A DNA stretch of 40,382 nt from a virus: positions 1 through 40,382 of IMG/VR virus record IMGVR_UViG_3300031539_000114; one strand, 5' to 3'. Positions 6,787-14,686 of this stretch are shown here, one piece after another. The position numbers were made by a program, and so were the translations under genes. The notes beneath the pieces are model-generated. The model did no database searches, was not told the DNA's origin, and worked only from the letters and a program-made list of their open reading frames with translations. Position 1 is the first letter of the stretch; every line of letters starts with the position of its first letter.

Positions 6787-6984
6787 ATGACAGACCAGGC
6801 AAACTTCAGCGCAACTCGGCTGGCCGAAATCCGCAAGCAGGAGCAGATCGTCGCGGAGGCCGAGGACGATTGGGCGGACTGCAAGGAACGCGCCAAGGCC
6901 GCGCACGAGACATTCGATGGTGCGGTCTCTCGCCTGCGCGAACTTATCCGCGAGAAGGCGCCGCTGCTGGAAGGTATGGAGTAG
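6787..6984 (+). CDS. Small coiled-coil protein
   Basis: The 65-residue product is almost entirely one charged helix with heptad-like spacing from about residue 10 to 60 (LAEIRKQEQIVAEAEDDW onward). It is likely a dimeric coiled coil. No catalytic motif; role unknown. Confidence 0.6.
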   Translation: MTDQANFSATRLAEIRKQEQIVAEAEDDWADCKERAKAAHETFDGAVSRLRELIREKAPLLEGME

Positions 6985-6990
6985 GGCCAA

Positions 6991-7028
6991 GCCCGCCAGC
7001 CCTCATGCGGCGGGCGGATAGAAAGGAT
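6991..7028 (+). promoter_or_regulatory. Leader hairpin plus Shine-Dalgarno (module 7)
   Basis: GCCCGCC (6991-6997) pairs with GGCGGGC (7009-7015), the strongest stem of the series, followed by GGATAGAAAGGAT before the ATG at 7034. The loop is 11 bases. Confidence 0.5.
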
Positions 7029-7033
7029 AGGAC

Positions 7034-7297
7034 ATGGCAGAGGAACTGGTAATCATTGAGGCAGCGGCGAAGAAAGTGGACGGGCCGAAGGCGCCGCCGG
7101 TGATAGCGTTCGACGAGTGGGCGGTGTATTTCGTATGGGGGCACGGCCCGCACTGGGTGTTTGACAGCGCCAACACTTCTGAACACATAGCCCAGGCCGC
7201 CGCAAAGAGGCGCTTGGCGGAAGGCTCCCGCCACGTCTACGTCGTCCACACCCATCTGCCCGCCATCCCGGCGGAAGGGGGAAAGGATAGGACATGA
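7034..7297 (+). CDS. Hypothetical protein, 87 aa
   Basis: Starts MAEELVIIEAAAKK; aromatic-rich middle (WAVYFVWGHGPHWVF) and a C-terminal HVYVVHTHLP segment. The stop overlaps the next start by ATGA, so it is the first gene of the run into the recombination module. No function assigned. Confidence 0.55.
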   Translation: MAEELVIIEAAAKKVDGPKAPPVIAFDEWAVYFVWGHGPHWVFDSANTSEHIAQAAAKRRLAEGSRHVYVVHTHLPAIPAEGGKDRT

Positions 7298-7548
7298 CTG
7301 ACGACGACAACGCCGCCAAGGAAGCAGGAAGGGCCGTGATGCTCGCAGCGGCAGCCGCGCTGCTTGGCAGGGCAACTGATCTTGCCTTTGTTGCGGCCCT
7401 CTTGCCAAGCGGAGCCGACCATGATCGGTGTCTTGCCATTGGCGAGGGGTTGCACTCGCTGGCAACCAAGATGCAGCAGCATCCTGACAGAGTTCTGGCT
7501 GCAACGGAAACGGACACTGAGCCCACAGAGGGAAAGGGGATGACGTGA
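7294..7548 (+). CDS. Hypothetical protein upstream of the RecT-like gene
   Basis: An 84-residue, alanine-rich helical protein. It overlaps genes on both sides by four bases (ATGA, then GTGA), so it is co-translated with the annealing protein. Its position suggests an accessory of the recombination module; no motif confirms this. Confidence 0.55.
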   Translation: MTDDDNAAKEAGRAVMLAAAAALLGRATDLAFVAALLPSGADHDRCLAIGEGLHSLATKMQQHPDRVLAATETDTEPTEGKGMT

Positions 7549-8495
7549 GCACCGAGGCAATCCAAGAGGCAGCGGCGGAAGAGGTCAAGGCTCCCGAGTC
7601 CACCGGCCCGGTCAACGGCGAATTGCAGCGGCTGATGCAACAGCCCATACACCGGCCGTCTGCCGTCGAGATCGTGGCGCAGACCCCGCAGATCGAACGG
7701 CTGGCCGCAATGATGCACCGCTCGGGCCTCGCGCCTGCCGACTTACAGCGACAGGGCCAGGATGCCATAGAGGTCATTATGATTGCCGGCCTGGAGCTTG
7801 GCATTCCGCCCGTCCAGGCTGTGCGGGTTCTGCATCTGATCCGGGGGCGGATCGGCATGGCGGCGCAGGTCATTCTCGGCCTGTTCATGGCTCGCTGCCC
7901 CGGCGGCAAGGTCAAGCTGCTGGAATCCACCGACGAGCGCTGCACGATCTGGGCATATCGGCCCGGCCAGGACCCCATGCAGGAAACCTTTGAGATCGCC
8001 GAGGCGCAGCGCGCAGGACTGGTGAAGCAGGACGGCGGGTACGGTAAGTGGCCGAAGGACATGTGCTTTGCGCGGGCCGTGTCCCGCCTTGGCCGCCGCT
8101 ACTGGCCCGATGTGCTGATGGGCTACGGCTACACGCCCGAGGAACTGGACGCCGCCGACCTGCCCGAGCCAGCCGAGGTCCCCGCCATCTCCCCCGATGC
8201 GCCACAGGCCGCCACGCGGGCCGAGCGGCAGAAGGCGCCAACAGCAGCGCCGACCGTTGACCCTGCGCAGACCAGAATCAAAGACCTGGGCATCGCTTGG
8301 CAGGCCGTCTTCCCGCGCCGCGACCAGGAAACCGACGACGGTTACAAGGCGCGCTTCCTTGCCTGGGTCGGCGAGAACATGGGGCCGGGCTACAGCGCCA
8401 CGAACAGCGCGGATTACACCGTGGAAATGGTGACGAGCCTGCGCGCCACGCTGGACGCCATTGCGGCCGAGGATGGGGCGGAGGAACAGGGATGA
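7545..8495 (+). CDS. recT: RecT-family single-strand annealing protein
   Basis: A 316-residue product from GTG 7545. The central region (about 78-205) has the features of RecT-like annealing proteins: an ALxLGIPPxQA-type helix (GLELGIPPVQAVRVLHLI), a glycine-rich turn and strand, and a basic YGKWPKDMCFARAVSRLGRRYWPDV helix-rich end. The tail (from about 215) is proline/alanine-rich and probably flexible, ending in a small helical domain. It would coat resected single strands and anneal them to homologous DNA. The next gene, overlapping by ATGA, is its nuclease partner, the usual phage two-gene recombination pair. Confidence 0.8.
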   Translation: MSTEAIQEAAAEEVKAPESTGPVNGELQRLMQQPIHRPSAVEIVAQTPQIERLAAMMHRSGLAPADLQRQGQDAIEVIMIAGLELGIPPVQAVRVLHLIRGRIGMAAQVILGLFMARCPGGKVKLLESTDERCTIWAYRPGQDPMQETFEIAEAQRAGLVKQDGGYGKWPKDMCFARAVSRLGRRYWPDVLMGYGYTPEELDAADLPEPAEVPAISPDAPQAATRAERQKAPTAAPTVDPAQTRIKDLGIAWQAVFPRRDQETDDGYKARFLAWVGENMGPGYSATNSADYTVEMVTSLRATLDAIAAEDGAEEQG

Positions 8496-9706
8496 GCGAC
8501 CTGCCCGGCCTTGACATAGCCTTCGGCCTTATCCCGCCGCCGCCGAAGCCAGAACTGCTGGACCGCTCTTTGTTGGAGCGTTACAGCCGGTGTCCCTTCA
8601 TGGGATGGGCGGTCGAGACCGGACAGGTTCGGGATGTTTCCTTCGCGGCCGACTCCGGTTCCGAGTGCCATCGGGTGGTTTCCGAGGCCGTGGGGGAGTT
8701 CACGCGCGGCGGCGATGCCCTGGACTATCTCCGGCAGGAAGGGCCGAAGATGCGGCCGGACGTGCAACACGACGCCTGGCCCAACCTGCGGCGCTCCATG
8801 TATGGGATCGTCCGGGTTCTTCGGTATCGGGTTCCGCCCTCGGCCGACTTCCCGCAAGGAATCCTCAGACACCCTGACGACGTGGTGCGCTGGCAGGGTG
8901 GGCCGGCGAATGAAGACCCCGCGCTGAGTAGGTCCGGCCAGCTTGCCCGCGTGGCGCTGCCGGCTACCAAGAGCCGCGGCGACATGATTGTTACCAGCGA
9001 GATCGACCTGTTGTTGGCCGGCGAAGGTCGGAAGGAAATGGTGGAACTGGACTTCAAGCGGTGGGCATGTCTCAACTCAGACGAGATCAAGGCCAGCTTC
9101 CAGTTTCGTTTGCACGCCTGGCTGGTGTTCGGGCTGTATCCTGAATTGGAAGTGCTGCGGGTGTCGATCTGGTCTATCCCCCGGAATCTGCGAACGCCGG
9201 AAGCGGCGTTCACCCGGTACGACGCGGAGGACTTCGCCAGTTGCCTGTACGAGACGCTGCGGTATCGGGACGAAGCCTTTGCCAAGGTCGCCGAGGGCAA
9301 GCAGCCCGAGTGCTGGCCGCATCCTGACAAGTGCCTGCTCTGTCCCGCAATCCACATCTGCCCCCGTGCCCTGGACCCCGCATTGCGGCTGCGGGAAGAC
9401 CCGATCAAGTTCGCCCAGGACACGGCGGTTATGGCCATTGAGTTGGGCAAGCGGCAGGCCGACCTGCGCAAACTGGTTGACGAACAACAGCATGATATTG
9501 TCGGCGACGGCGTTGCCTTCGGCCTAGACAAGCCCAAGGCGGCCAAGAAGAACTCGGCGGCACAATACGGCTTCTACACCCCGATCCTGGACGGCGTGGC
9601 GGACGACGAGCAGCCCCCGGATGATGCCCAGGCACTACAAGACGAATTGGCCGAGGCACTGACGACGGAAAAGGCGAAACCCAATGCGAGGTGGGGCTGT
9701 GACTGA
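8492..9706 (+). CDS. RecB/Cas4-like PD-(D/E)XK exonuclease with Fe-S cysteines
   Basis: The 404-residue product starts at ATG 8492 overlapping the RecT stop. Nuclease core: H60, D172 in SEIDLLL, D187-F-K189 in VELDFKR, and Q204. One early cysteine (C34) plus C281, C284 and C290 form the 1+3 pattern of the 4Fe-4S nuclease clamp found in AddB and Cas4. It would resect double-strand ends to feed the annealing protein. The C-terminus (from about 330) is charged and includes a segment rich in aspartate, glutamate and alanine. High confidence for fold, moderate for polarity of digestion. Confidence 0.82.
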   Translation: MSDLPGLDIAFGLIPPPPKPELLDRSLLERYSRCPFMGWAVETGQVRDVSFAADSGSECHRVVSEAVGEFTRGGDALDYLRQEGPKMRPDVQHDAWPNLRRSMYGIVRVLRYRVPPSADFPQGILRHPDDVVRWQGGPANEDPALSRSGQLARVALPATKSRGDMIVTSEIDLLLAGEGRKEMVELDFKRWACLNSDEIKASFQFRLHAWLVFGLYPELEVLRVSIWSIPRNLRTPEAAFTRYDAEDFASCLYETLRYRDEAFAKVAEGKQPECWPHPDKCLLCPAIHICPRALDPALRLREDPIKFAQDTAVMAIELGKRQADLRKLVDEQQHDIVGDGVAFGLDKPKAAKKNSAAQYGFYTPILDGVADDEQPPDDAQALQDELAEALTTEKAKPNARWGCD

Positions 9707-10118
9707 CAGCGACAAGTGCCCACGTTGCGGTGTAGAACTCCTAGACGCTCCTCGTGAGGTGCCCGGCACCCGCACTACGACCTGCCAATGGCTCTGCGGG
9801 ACAAAGCGCCACACTCACCCGCGGCTGTCGAGGCCGTGTCTGATTATCAGCCGAGAGTGCCTCAAGGGCCAGCTCGCCCAGCGGGATGCGGAGCTTGCCA
9901 AGTTGTGGCTGATTGTGCGCCCGCTGGCCGGCTGGCTACCGAAGGTGCATGTGGGCGGTCCCATCGGTGCCCGGTGCGCCTTCTGTGCGTGCGCTTGGCC
10001 TTGTGCGGCGCCGGAGATGGAATTCGACACCTCTCGGCACGATCCGGCCTGTATTTGGCGGCTGGCGCGGGAAGCTGCCGAGGCTGCGAAGGAGCCCCCA
10101 TGCTCCCCCTCGCCCTAA
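9699..10118 (+). CDS. Zinc-ribbon/coiled-coil protein, paralogue D
   Basis: The start is chosen at GTG 9699 because it gives MTDSDKCPRCG, matching the paralogues at 675, 983 and 1637; this overlaps the exonuclease by 8 bases. The 139-residue product has extra cysteines (CAFCACAWPC, about 98-107), the ECLKGQLAQRDAELAKL helix, and the family tail EAAEAAK. It is dispersed from the tandem cluster by 8 kb. Function unknown. Confidence 0.6.
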   Translation: MTDSDKCPRCGVELLDAPREVPGTRTTTCQWLCGTKRHTHPRLSRPCLIISRECLKGQLAQRDAELAKLWLIVRPLAGWLPKVHVGGPIGARCAFCACAWPCAAPEMEFDTSRHDPACIWRLAREAAEAAKEPPCSPSP

Positions 10119-10156
10119 CCCTGCTCTGCCTGATCAGCGGGCCGAAGGATACATGA
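10100..10156 (+). CDS. 18-residue hydrophobic leader-like peptide
   Basis: ATG 10100 to TGA 10156, product MLPLALTLLCLISGPKDT. It resembles a signal peptide with no mature protein and matches the pattern LxxLIxGPxxD also seen at 11932-11991 and at the N-terminus of the lysozyme-like gene at 12815. It may be a remnant of a recombined secreted-protein gene. Confidence 0.35.
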   Translation: MLPLALTLLCLISGPKDT

Positions 10157-10212
10157 TGGAACTGCCTATCGACCAGATCATCGAGGGCGACTGCCTTGCA
10201 CAGAAAGATTGA
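10156..10212 (+). pseudogene. N-terminal remnant of a DNA methyltransferase gene
   Basis: Encodes only MELPIDQIIEGDCLAQKD before a stop. The first 14 residues match the starts of the methyltransferases at 10499 (MTLPLDTIIEGDSL) and 27531 (MTLPIDTIICGDCL). It also overlaps the start of the next gene, whose TTG lies inside it. Best read as the left end of a methyltransferase gene replaced by recombination. Confidence 0.55.
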
Positions 10213-10498
10213 ACAACTCCAAGCGGGCAAGACCATTGTCAGTCGAGAGCCCGGCAACTCGATGGTGCCGCTCATCAGGCATCGACAGCCGGTGCGGATT
10301 GCTCCGGCAACATGGGAAGATGTAGTCCCTGGCGACATTGTGTACTGCCGTGTGCGGGGCAATGTCTACACCCACTTGGTCAAAGCGAAGAACGCAAAGC
10401 GCGGCCTGTTGATTGGAAACAACCGGGGCGGGACAAACGGCTGGACAAAGCAGGTTTTCGGCAAAGTCGTAGAAATCCTACCTGCCGCTGGAGGCTGA
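10196..10498 (+). CDS. S24/S26 peptidase-like protein, probably not a peptidase
   Basis: A 100-residue product from TTG 10196, behind GAGGGCGA. The GNSMVPLIRHRQPVRI segment (about 20-35) matches the GxSMxP strand of LexA/signal-peptidase-type domains with S22 in the nucleophile position; VVPGDIVYCRVRG is the following conserved turn. The lysine of the usual KGDN motif is not clear: the equivalent segment reads LLIGNNRGG. It lacks a DNA-binding domain. It could be inactive or act on a small partner. Confidence 0.5.
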   Translation: MHRKIEQLQAGKTIVSREPGNSMVPLIRHRQPVRIAPATWEDVVPGDIVYCRVRGNVYTHLVKAKNAKRGLLIGNNRGGTNGWTKQVFGKVVEILPAAGG

Positions 10499-11935
10499 AT
10501 GACGCTGCCTCTTGACACCATCATCGAGGGCGACAGCCTTGAGGTCATGAAGGGCTGGCCCGACAACTGCGTTGACGCGGTGGTGACGGACCCGCCGTAT
10601 GGGCTGAAGTTCATGGGGAAGCGATGGGATGACCCTGGAGCTTTTGTTGAACGGCGACCCAATCGAGATGTGTCCTTTGACCGCATCGGTGGGAATCACA
10701 ATCCGACGTGTTCAAGCGATGGGGCTCGCACGCGGCATGTTGAGAATCGCCGTCAACAGGCATGGCACTTGGCATGGGCGCGGGAGGCGTATCGCGTCCT
10801 GAAGCCCGGCGGCCATCTGCTGGCCTTCGGCGGCACGCGCACTTATCACCGCTTGGCCTGCGCCATTGAGGACGCGGGGTTTGAGATTCGCGACCAACTC
10901 CAGTGGATTTACGGCAGCGGGTTTCCGAAAAGCCTCGACGTATCCAAGGCCATTGACAAGGCGGCTGGGGCGGAACGGGAAACCTTGCGTATTGATGCGT
11001 CTATTGCCCGAAAAGACGGACGCTGTGGGCAATCGCTGGGGCGGCAGCAAGGGCAAACGGGAGGAGTCACCGCCCCCGCCACGGACGCCGCCAAGCAATG
11101 GCAAGGCTGGGGCACTGCCCTCAAGCCCGCCCACGAGCCCATCTGCCTCGCCCGCAAGCCCCTTTCCGAGAAGACTGTCGCCGCGAACGTGCTGCGGTTT
11201 GGTACGGGGGGGCTGAATATCGACGGTGCGAGAATCGGCTATCTTTCAGAAGACGACAAGGCCAGCGCAACCCCCCAGGGCGCCTGTACTGCAAAATCGG
11301 GGAGGTTGGCCGGGAAATCCCAGGGCGGGGGCAATCGCGACGAGTTTGAGCGGCCCGAGCAGAAAGGAAGATGGCCCGCCAACGTCACCCACGACGGCAG
11401 CGAGGAAGTGCTGGCGGGGTTTCCAAGGACTCATGGGGCTGGAACATTTCGGCATGGCAGGGGGGCGATGTTTGGCGGGGGTGACGGGGAACCCCCCTCG
11501 TCGCAGCGCCGGGCAATTGATGCGGGCGGCACTACTGATCGCTTTTTCTACTGTGCCAAGGCAAGCCGGGCAGAGCGGAATGCGGGGCTGGAAGGGATGG
11601 CGGGCACAGCAAAGCCTGGCGTGTACGCCAGCGCCCGCGAATATGGCGGCAAGGTACACAACAGCACGATGGCAGCGAATCACCATCCCACCGTGAAGCC
11701 TCTCAAGCTCATGCGCTACCTCTGCCGGTTGATAACGCCGCCCGGCGGAATCGTCCTGGACCCCTTTGCGGGTAGCGGGTCAACCTGCATTGCGGCGATT
11801 CAAGAGGGGTTTCGATTTGTGGGCATCGAGAAGCAGGCGGATTACGTCAGCATTGCGCGCTGCCGAATAGAGCATGCCCATCGAAGCCGCGTTGCCGAAA
11901 TCGTTGGCGACCTCTTTGCAGGGGCCATGCCATGA
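10499..11935 (+). CDS. DNA adenine-N6 or cytosine-N4 methyltransferase
   Basis: The 478-residue product has motif IV DPPY at 31-34 near the N-terminus and motif I DPFAGSGST at about 420-428 near the C-terminus, the order of beta-class amino-methyltransferases. HHPTVKPLKLMRYL precedes motif I as in the family. The 260-residue middle (about 150-400) contains basic, glycine-rich segments that would hold the target-recognition region. No restriction enzyme is adjacent, so a solitary protective or regulatory methyltransferase is likely. Start ATG 10499 has a GGAGG Shine-Dalgarno. Confidence 0.88.
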   Translation: MTLPLDTIIEGDSLEVMKGWPDNCVDAVVTDPPYGLKFMGKRWDDPGAFVERRPNRDVSFDRIGGNHNPTCSSDGARTRHVENRRQQAWHLAWAREAYRVLKPGGHLLAFGGTRTYHRLACAIEDAGFEIRDQLQWIYGSGFPKSLDVSKAIDKAAGAERETLRIDASIARKDGRCGQSLGRQQGQTGGVTAPATDAAKQWQGWGTALKPAHEPICLARKPLSEKTVAANVLRFGTGGLNIDGARIGYLSEDDKASATPQGACTAKSGRLAGKSQGGGNRDEFERPEQKGRWPANVTHDGSEEVLAGFPRTHGAGTFRHGRGAMFGGGDGEPPSSQRRAIDAGGTTDRFFYCAKASRAERNAGLEGMAGTAKPGVYASAREYGGKVHNSTMAANHHPTVKPLKLMRYLCRLITPPGGIVLDPFAGSGSTCIAAIQEGFRFVGIEKQADYVSIARCRIEHAHRSRVAEIVGDLFAGAMP

Positions 11936-11991
11936 TACCGACCTGCTTGCTCTTGTTAGCCCTGATCGGCGGCCCGCTGCCCGACGAATGA
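11932..11991 (+). CDS. 19-residue hydrophobic leader-like peptide
   Basis: ATG 11932 overlaps the methyltransferase stop; its own stop overlaps the next start at 11988. Product MIPTCLLLLALIGGPLPDE, similar to the peptide at 10100 and to the N-terminus at 12815. It may couple translation between its neighbours or be a fragment of a signal peptide. Confidence 0.35.
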   Translation: MIPTCLLLLALIGGPLPDE

Positions 11992-12818
11992 GTGATACCG
12001 CAACAATTCGAGTCTTCCCGCGCCGGACGAAGGCAACGCCGGACGATAGGCTGGCTTTCGTCGGCGAACCGCCGCTGTTTCTGCCGAATTGGTACGGCCA
12101 GGTGCTCGTTTCCTGCGCTTTCACCTGGGACAGGCCGGAAGCGGAGCGATTGGCAAAAGAATGGCAATTCCGGTATCCCGAGGCAACGGTGCGGGTCGGC
12201 GGCCCCGCTTGCGACGATCCGGGCGGCGAGTTTGAACCCGGCCGCTTCCTCAAGATCGGCTACACGATCACTTCTCGCGGGTGCCCAAACCGATGCAAGC
12301 GGTGCTTCGTCCCACAGCGAGAGGGCAAGTTGCGGCTCCTTCCGATCCGCGACGGCTGGGACGTGCTGGACAACAACCTGCTGGCGTGCCCGGAAGACCA
12401 CATTCGGGCGGTCTGCGATATACTGAAGCGCCAGCCGCAGAAGCCGCGATTCACCGGCGGGCTGGAGGCGGCGAGGCTCACAAGGCCACTTGCCGAGTGC
12501 ATCCTGGAGACAAAACCCGATCGCTTGTTCTTCGCCTATGACCGGCCGGGGGAGTTGAAGTCGCTGCGGGAAGCGGCAAGGCTGCTAGAGAGAATCACCG
12601 CCTGGTCCCCAGGCCACATGCGGCACGTCGTCAGTTGCTACGTCCTTGTCGGCTTTGAGGGCGACACCGTTGCGCTTGCCGAAGCCCGCGTTGCCGAGGT
12701 CATGTCTCTCAACATGCGGGCGTATCCTATGTTCTACCGCGACGAGCAGTACACACGAAGGTCGCCCGAGTGGCACGATCTGATCGGCGGCGTGCTGGCG
12801 ATGGGGGGTGCGCGATGA
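11988..12818 (+). CDS. Radical SAM protein
   Basis: The 276-residue product has the radical-SAM cluster motif C99-x3-C103-x2-C106 (RGCPNRCKRC), which binds a 4Fe-4S cluster and S-adenosylmethionine. The region before it (about 34-85) resembles the Rossmann-like part of B12-binding radical SAM proteins (YPEATVRVGGPA). The barrel that follows includes FAYDRPGE and YVLVGFEGDT strands. The substrate is unknown. It sits next to a second CxxxCxxC protein (13219), so both may act in one pathway. Confidence 0.78.
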   Translation: MSDTATIRVFPRRTKATPDDRLAFVGEPPLFLPNWYGQVLVSCAFTWDRPEAERLAKEWQFRYPEATVRVGGPACDDPGGEFEPGRFLKIGYTITSRGCPNRCKRCFVPQREGKLRLLPIRDGWDVLDNNLLACPEDHIRAVCDILKRQPQKPRFTGGLEAARLTRPLAECILETKPDRLFFAYDRPGELKSLREAARLLERITAWSPGHMRHVVSCYVLVGFEGDTVALAEARVAEVMSLNMRAYPMFYRDEQYTRRSPEWHDLIGGVLAMGGAR

Positions 12819-13222
12819 CCGTCACCAGCGTTGTCGTGATGCTCTCGACCCTGATCGGTGGCCCGCGTGACGACGGCTGGCAAAGGTTCTTCGCCGCCAT
12901 CCGCGCTGTCGAATCCGTCAACGGCACGCAGCTTATCGGCGACGGCGGGCGCAGCCTGGGGCCGTACCATATTGGCCGCGCCTACTTCCAGGACGCCTGC
13001 GCCTACGGCAAGGTTCGGTGGGACTACACCCGTGTAGTCTGGTCCGAGCCCCACTGCCGGCAAATCATGCGGTGGTACTGGCAGCGCTGGGTTCCAAAGG
13101 CCTACGCCGCGCGCGACTGGCGGGTGCTGGCTGCTGTGCATCAGGGCGGGTATCGCGGGCATTTGAACTGGACGCCGCGCCGTCGGGAGTACTGGCGGCG
13201 AGTGAAGGGAGCGATGAAATGA
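12815..13222 (+). CDS. Lysozyme-like muralytic protein, endolysin candidate
   Basis: A 135-residue product from ATG 12815, overlapping the radical-SAM stop. It has a short hydrophobic N-terminus (about 3-16) that could be a signal or signal-anchor segment. The core AIRAVESVNG followed by IGDGGRSLGPYHIGRAY (E33; 42-57) follows the lysozyme/transglycosylase pattern of a catalytic glutamate and a GDGG-x-S-x-GPYxI turn, close to invertebrate-type lysozymes; AVHQGGYRG (about 107-115) matches the later conserved histidine segment. It would cleave peptidoglycan at lysis or entry. Its location away from a holin is unusual. Confidence 0.65.
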   Translation: MTVTSVVVMLSTLIGGPRDDGWQRFFAAIRAVESVNGTQLIGDGGRSLGPYHIGRAYFQDACAYGKVRWDYTRVVWSEPHCRQIMRWYWQRWVPKAYAARDWRVLAAVHQGGYRGHLNWTPRRREYWRRVKGAMK

Positions 13223-14247
13223 GCACCCGCCGACTCAAGCCGAGCAGAATCGGGTACACGAACGAACAGGTGCCGTGGCACTACGGCTGGAACCCCGGGG
13301 GCTACGGGTGTTCCAACAACTGTCCTCGCTGCTGGGCGCGCCGGCAGGGACGGCGCATGAAAGGCCGCTGTGACGACTGCGCTGAGTTCCGCGTCCACTC
13401 ACACCCCGAGCGCTTGTGCGAACCCGCGAACACGAAGAAGCCCGGCGTGGTGTTGTGCAACTTCACCTGCGACACGTTTGACCGCCAGCGGCCAGACGAG
13501 CAGATAGGAGCAGTGCTTGGCGCGGCCGACTATGCGCCACAACATACTTACGTCTGGCTCACGCAGCAGGCAGGCCGGGTCGCGGCGTTCCTGGCCGGGC
13601 GGCTGCTTGTTCGTGAATATCCGCAGAATTGGTATCTCGGCCTCACCCTCCGCACGCAGGGCGAGGCCGACGAGAAGTGGCCGGTGTTCTCGCAGATTCC
13701 CGGCAACCTGTGGATCAGCTACGAGCCCGCATGGAGTGGCATCGAGTTGCGGAAATGGGTCGGCGGCCCAGGCAACGATGGGCTGAGCGACGACCCGCAA
13801 GGCCACTGCTGGCGATGTGGCTGTGAGTGGGGCGACGACGACCATGAGTGCCCGGAGGGCTTCCAGAACGGGCTCTGCGGCGTGATTTGTGGCCACGACA
13901 ACCGCAAGGGCGCGCCAGGCACAGACACCCTGGACCACATCCGCTCAGTGGTCAGGCAGTGTGAGGCGGCCGGGGTCAACGTGTTTGTGAAGCAGATTTG
14001 GATTCTGAAATGTCGTCGGTGCGGGACGATCCACGATGAACGCCAATCCTTCCCCTCCGACAAGGGCTGGCCGGCAGAGCATCGCGAGAACGATGGCTGT
14101 CACGCCTGCATGGGTGCGCCTCTACGATGGAAGTTGCTCCGCGCCAGTCACCCCGACGAATACGCCCTATACCCCGCTGACCTGCGCCGCCGGGAGCTTC
14201 CCTGGCGGATGCCGGAGGATAGCACAAGGAGCAACCCCGATGTCTGA
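13219..14247 (+). CDS. Gp37/Gp68-type phage protein (DUF5131-like), radical-SAM-like
   Basis: The 342-residue product has WNPGGYGCSNNCPRCWA with C31-x3-C35-x2-C38, the family's hallmark, then CDTFD at about 80-84, a GLTLRTQGEADEKWPVF segment and a SYEPAWSGIEL strand in the order of Gp37/Gp68 proteins. A cysteine-rich insertion (about 195-235) and another (about 258-300) may bind zinc or a second cluster. The family is widespread in phages and its chemistry is not established. ATGA overlap with the lysozyme-like gene. Confidence 0.75.
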   Translation: MSTRRLKPSRIGYTNEQVPWHYGWNPGGYGCSNNCPRCWARRQGRRMKGRCDDCAEFRVHSHPERLCEPANTKKPGVVLCNFTCDTFDRQRPDEQIGAVLGAADYAPQHTYVWLTQQAGRVAAFLAGRLLVREYPQNWYLGLTLRTQGEADEKWPVFSQIPGNLWISYEPAWSGIELRKWVGGPGNDGLSDDPQGHCWRCGCEWGDDDHECPEGFQNGLCGVICGHDNRKGAPGTDTLDHIRSVVRQCEAAGVNVFVKQIWILKCRRCGTIHDERQSFPSDKGWPAEHRENDGCHACMGAPLRWKLLRASHPDEYALYPADLRRRELPWRMPEDSTRSNPDV

Positions 14248-14686
14248 TCGCCCCACTATCGTCTGTCTGTGTGGCTCGACGCGATTCATAGAGGCCTTTT
14301 TCGCAGCCGGATGGGAGTTGACCCTGTGCGGCCAAATCGTCCTATCCGTTGGCGTCTGCAAGCACGCCGACGCGGACGGTGCCCACGGCGGCGAGACGCT
14401 CGGCCCGGAAGTCGTCCGCGCCCTGGACGAATTGCACTTCCGCAAGATCGACTTGGCGGATTGGGTTCTGGTGCTGAATGTCAAGGGCTATTACGGCGAG
14501 AGTACCGCACGGGAAATCGCCTATGCAGAGAGTCTCAATAAGCCGTTGGAATATCTGTATCCGAACTGGGCGCGCCAGAACTCGCCGCCATTGGCAGATG
14601 ATATTGCCGAGCTATGGGACACGTTTCGGGGCGCTGCCCGCTGGGCGAATGACCGGCGCGGGCGGATGCCGGAGGCCAAGGCATGA
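14240..14686 (+). CDS. Nucleoside 2-deoxyribosyltransferase-like protein
   Basis: A 148-residue product from ATG 14240. IVCLCGSTRF (7-16) is the N-terminal strand-turn of the deoxyribosyltransferase/DUF4406-like fold. DLADWVLVLNVKGYYGESTAREIAYA (about 75-100) carries the conserved acidic pair and the catalytic-type glutamate in GESTxxEI. Relatives either transfer deoxyribose between bases or cleave nucleotides. It could feed a base-exchange or nucleotide-salvage step. Overlaps genes on both sides. Confidence 0.65.
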   Translation: MSDRPTIVCLCGSTRFIEAFFAAGWELTLCGQIVLSVGVCKHADADGAHGGETLGPEVVRALDELHFRKIDLADWVLVLNVKGYYGESTAREIAYAESLNKPLEYLYPNWARQNSPPLADDIAELWDTFRGAARWANDRRGRMPEAKA

